Assembly (NCBI RefSeq): GCF_000970305.1
Contig: NZ_CP009517.1
Span: forward strand, 3,286,001 to 3,350,000
Direction: 5' to 3'
Origin: Methanosarcina barkeri 3
GTDB lineage: Archaea; Halobacteriota; Methanosarcinia; Methanosarcinales; Methanosarcinaceae
DNA: 64,000 nucleotides
A program made the position numbers and the translations under genes. The first letter of the stretch is position 1, and the number at the start of each line of letters is the position of its first letter. Of the stretch, positions 63,549-64,000 are shown in pieces. The notes beneath the pieces are model-generated. The model was not told the origin of the DNA. It worked only from the letters and a program-made list of their open reading frames with translations, and did not search any database.

Positions 63549-64000
63549 TCATGCCCGATCTTGCTTCATTCTTGCAAGCATGGCTGCAAAAGCTCCTGCC
63601 GAGATCGCATCGCCTATTCCGACTGTTGCTTTGGGCTTATCTACCACCTTGGAAGGAATTAAAACCGCATCATGGTCAGGCCCATAGAGATATCCGTATT
63701 CGAATTCGTCAGGAGTACAGAGTTTTTTTCCTACACAATAAACCCTGAAGTTCTCAAGGTCTTCTATGCCTTTACTTGAAATCGGGACATCTAACCCTGC
63801 TTCTGCGTCCTCAAGGTTTTCAATTTTTCCATTGAGGGCTTTGGCACCTGCCAGGGTTGAGGAAAAGAGCAGAGCGTCCCTGTGTTCTTTAAGTGTAAGA
63901 GGATGGCCTTTTGCAAGGATACAAATGTAAAAGCCAAGAGAATGCACATGAACCCTTTCAAGCGACAGATCCTTTAATAGCTGAACAGCTCCCTGGTAAA
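63549..64000 (-). CDS. ADP-dependent phosphofructokinase/glucokinase, C-terminal part
   Basis: The frame is open through the window edge, so only the last 150 or so residues are seen. It includes YQGAVQLLKDLSLERVHVHS, LTLKEHRDALLFSSTLAGAK and the catalytic ATVGIGDAISAG. These fit the canonical archaeal ADP-dependent PFK/GK family. The 5' part lies beyond 64000. It is upstream of and in the same direction as the second kinase, with a minisatellite between. Confidence 0.88.
   Translation of the reverse strand, partial: YQGAVQLLKDLSLERVHVHSLGFYICILAKGHPLTLKEHRDALLFSSTLAGAKALNGKIENLEDAEAGLDVPISSKGIEDLENFRVYCVGKKLCTPDEFEYGYLYGPDHDAVLIPSKVVDKPKATVGIGDAISAGAFAAMLARMKQDRA

Overview
The window is a chromosomal segment of a methanogenic archaeon of the genus Methanosarcina or a very close relative. 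The evidence is direct: a two-domain Methanosarcina-type S-layer protein (53389-55440), a UPF0228 protein, a disaggregatase-like beta-helix protein, RPA with a COG3390 partner, archaeal CCA-adding enzyme, pyruvoyl-dependent arginine decarboxylase, deoxyhypusine synthase, ADP-dependent sugar kinases, PGF-CTERM surface proteins, GGTGAT/GGAGG ribosome binding sites and long AT-rich intergenic regions. No rRNA, tRNA or CRISPR array was found.

Layout. 1-1240 is a decayed accessory zone (frameshifted SRA-like gene, a possible MITE). 1245-3889 holds two PGF-CTERM surface proteins on the minus strand. 4591-13604 carries an M1 aminopeptidase, two DUF1622 membrane proteins, threonine synthase and leucyl-tRNA synthetase. 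13926-17213 (minus) has a CPBP protease, a nitrilase-family amidase and an unknown protein. 17677-20901 pairs arginine decarboxylase with deoxyhypusine synthase, then two DNA-binding regulators. 23588-30270 is a NikABCDE-type ABC transporter operon with a divergent SAM methyltransferase. 31905-33746 is the RPA/COG3390 operon. 35050-40709 is a complete UDP-GlcNAc operon: nucleotidyltransferase, GlmS, GlmM, second nucleotidyltransferase. 40965-48780 mixes UPF0228, disaggregatase-like, YqaA-like and S-layer-like proteins. 49528-53388 has the CCA enzyme, a small membrane protein with a winged-helix partner, and a long leader region. 53389-60515 is an envelope locus (S-layer protein, PAP2 phosphatase, glycosyltransferase, LPG-synthase-type membrane protein) interrupted by an IS110 element. 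60551-64000 has two gene relics, an Ogg1-type glycosylase and two ADP-dependent kinases.

The most striking feature is the IS110 element at 57821-59333. Its left non-coding end (57893-58052) folds into a closed, about 160-nt RNA with two internal-loop hairpins. The loop sequences can be read as guides: one loop matches the disrupted tandem-repeat target on both sides of an AA/TT core, the other matches the element's own two ends on both sides of the same core. This fits a bridge RNA closely, and the target it specifies is a minisatellite array.

A second theme is minisatellites. At least fourteen short tandem arrays (units 14-63 nt, each with its own unit sequence) sit between genes, and an eroded IS110 right end abuts another of these arrays at 30498-30550.
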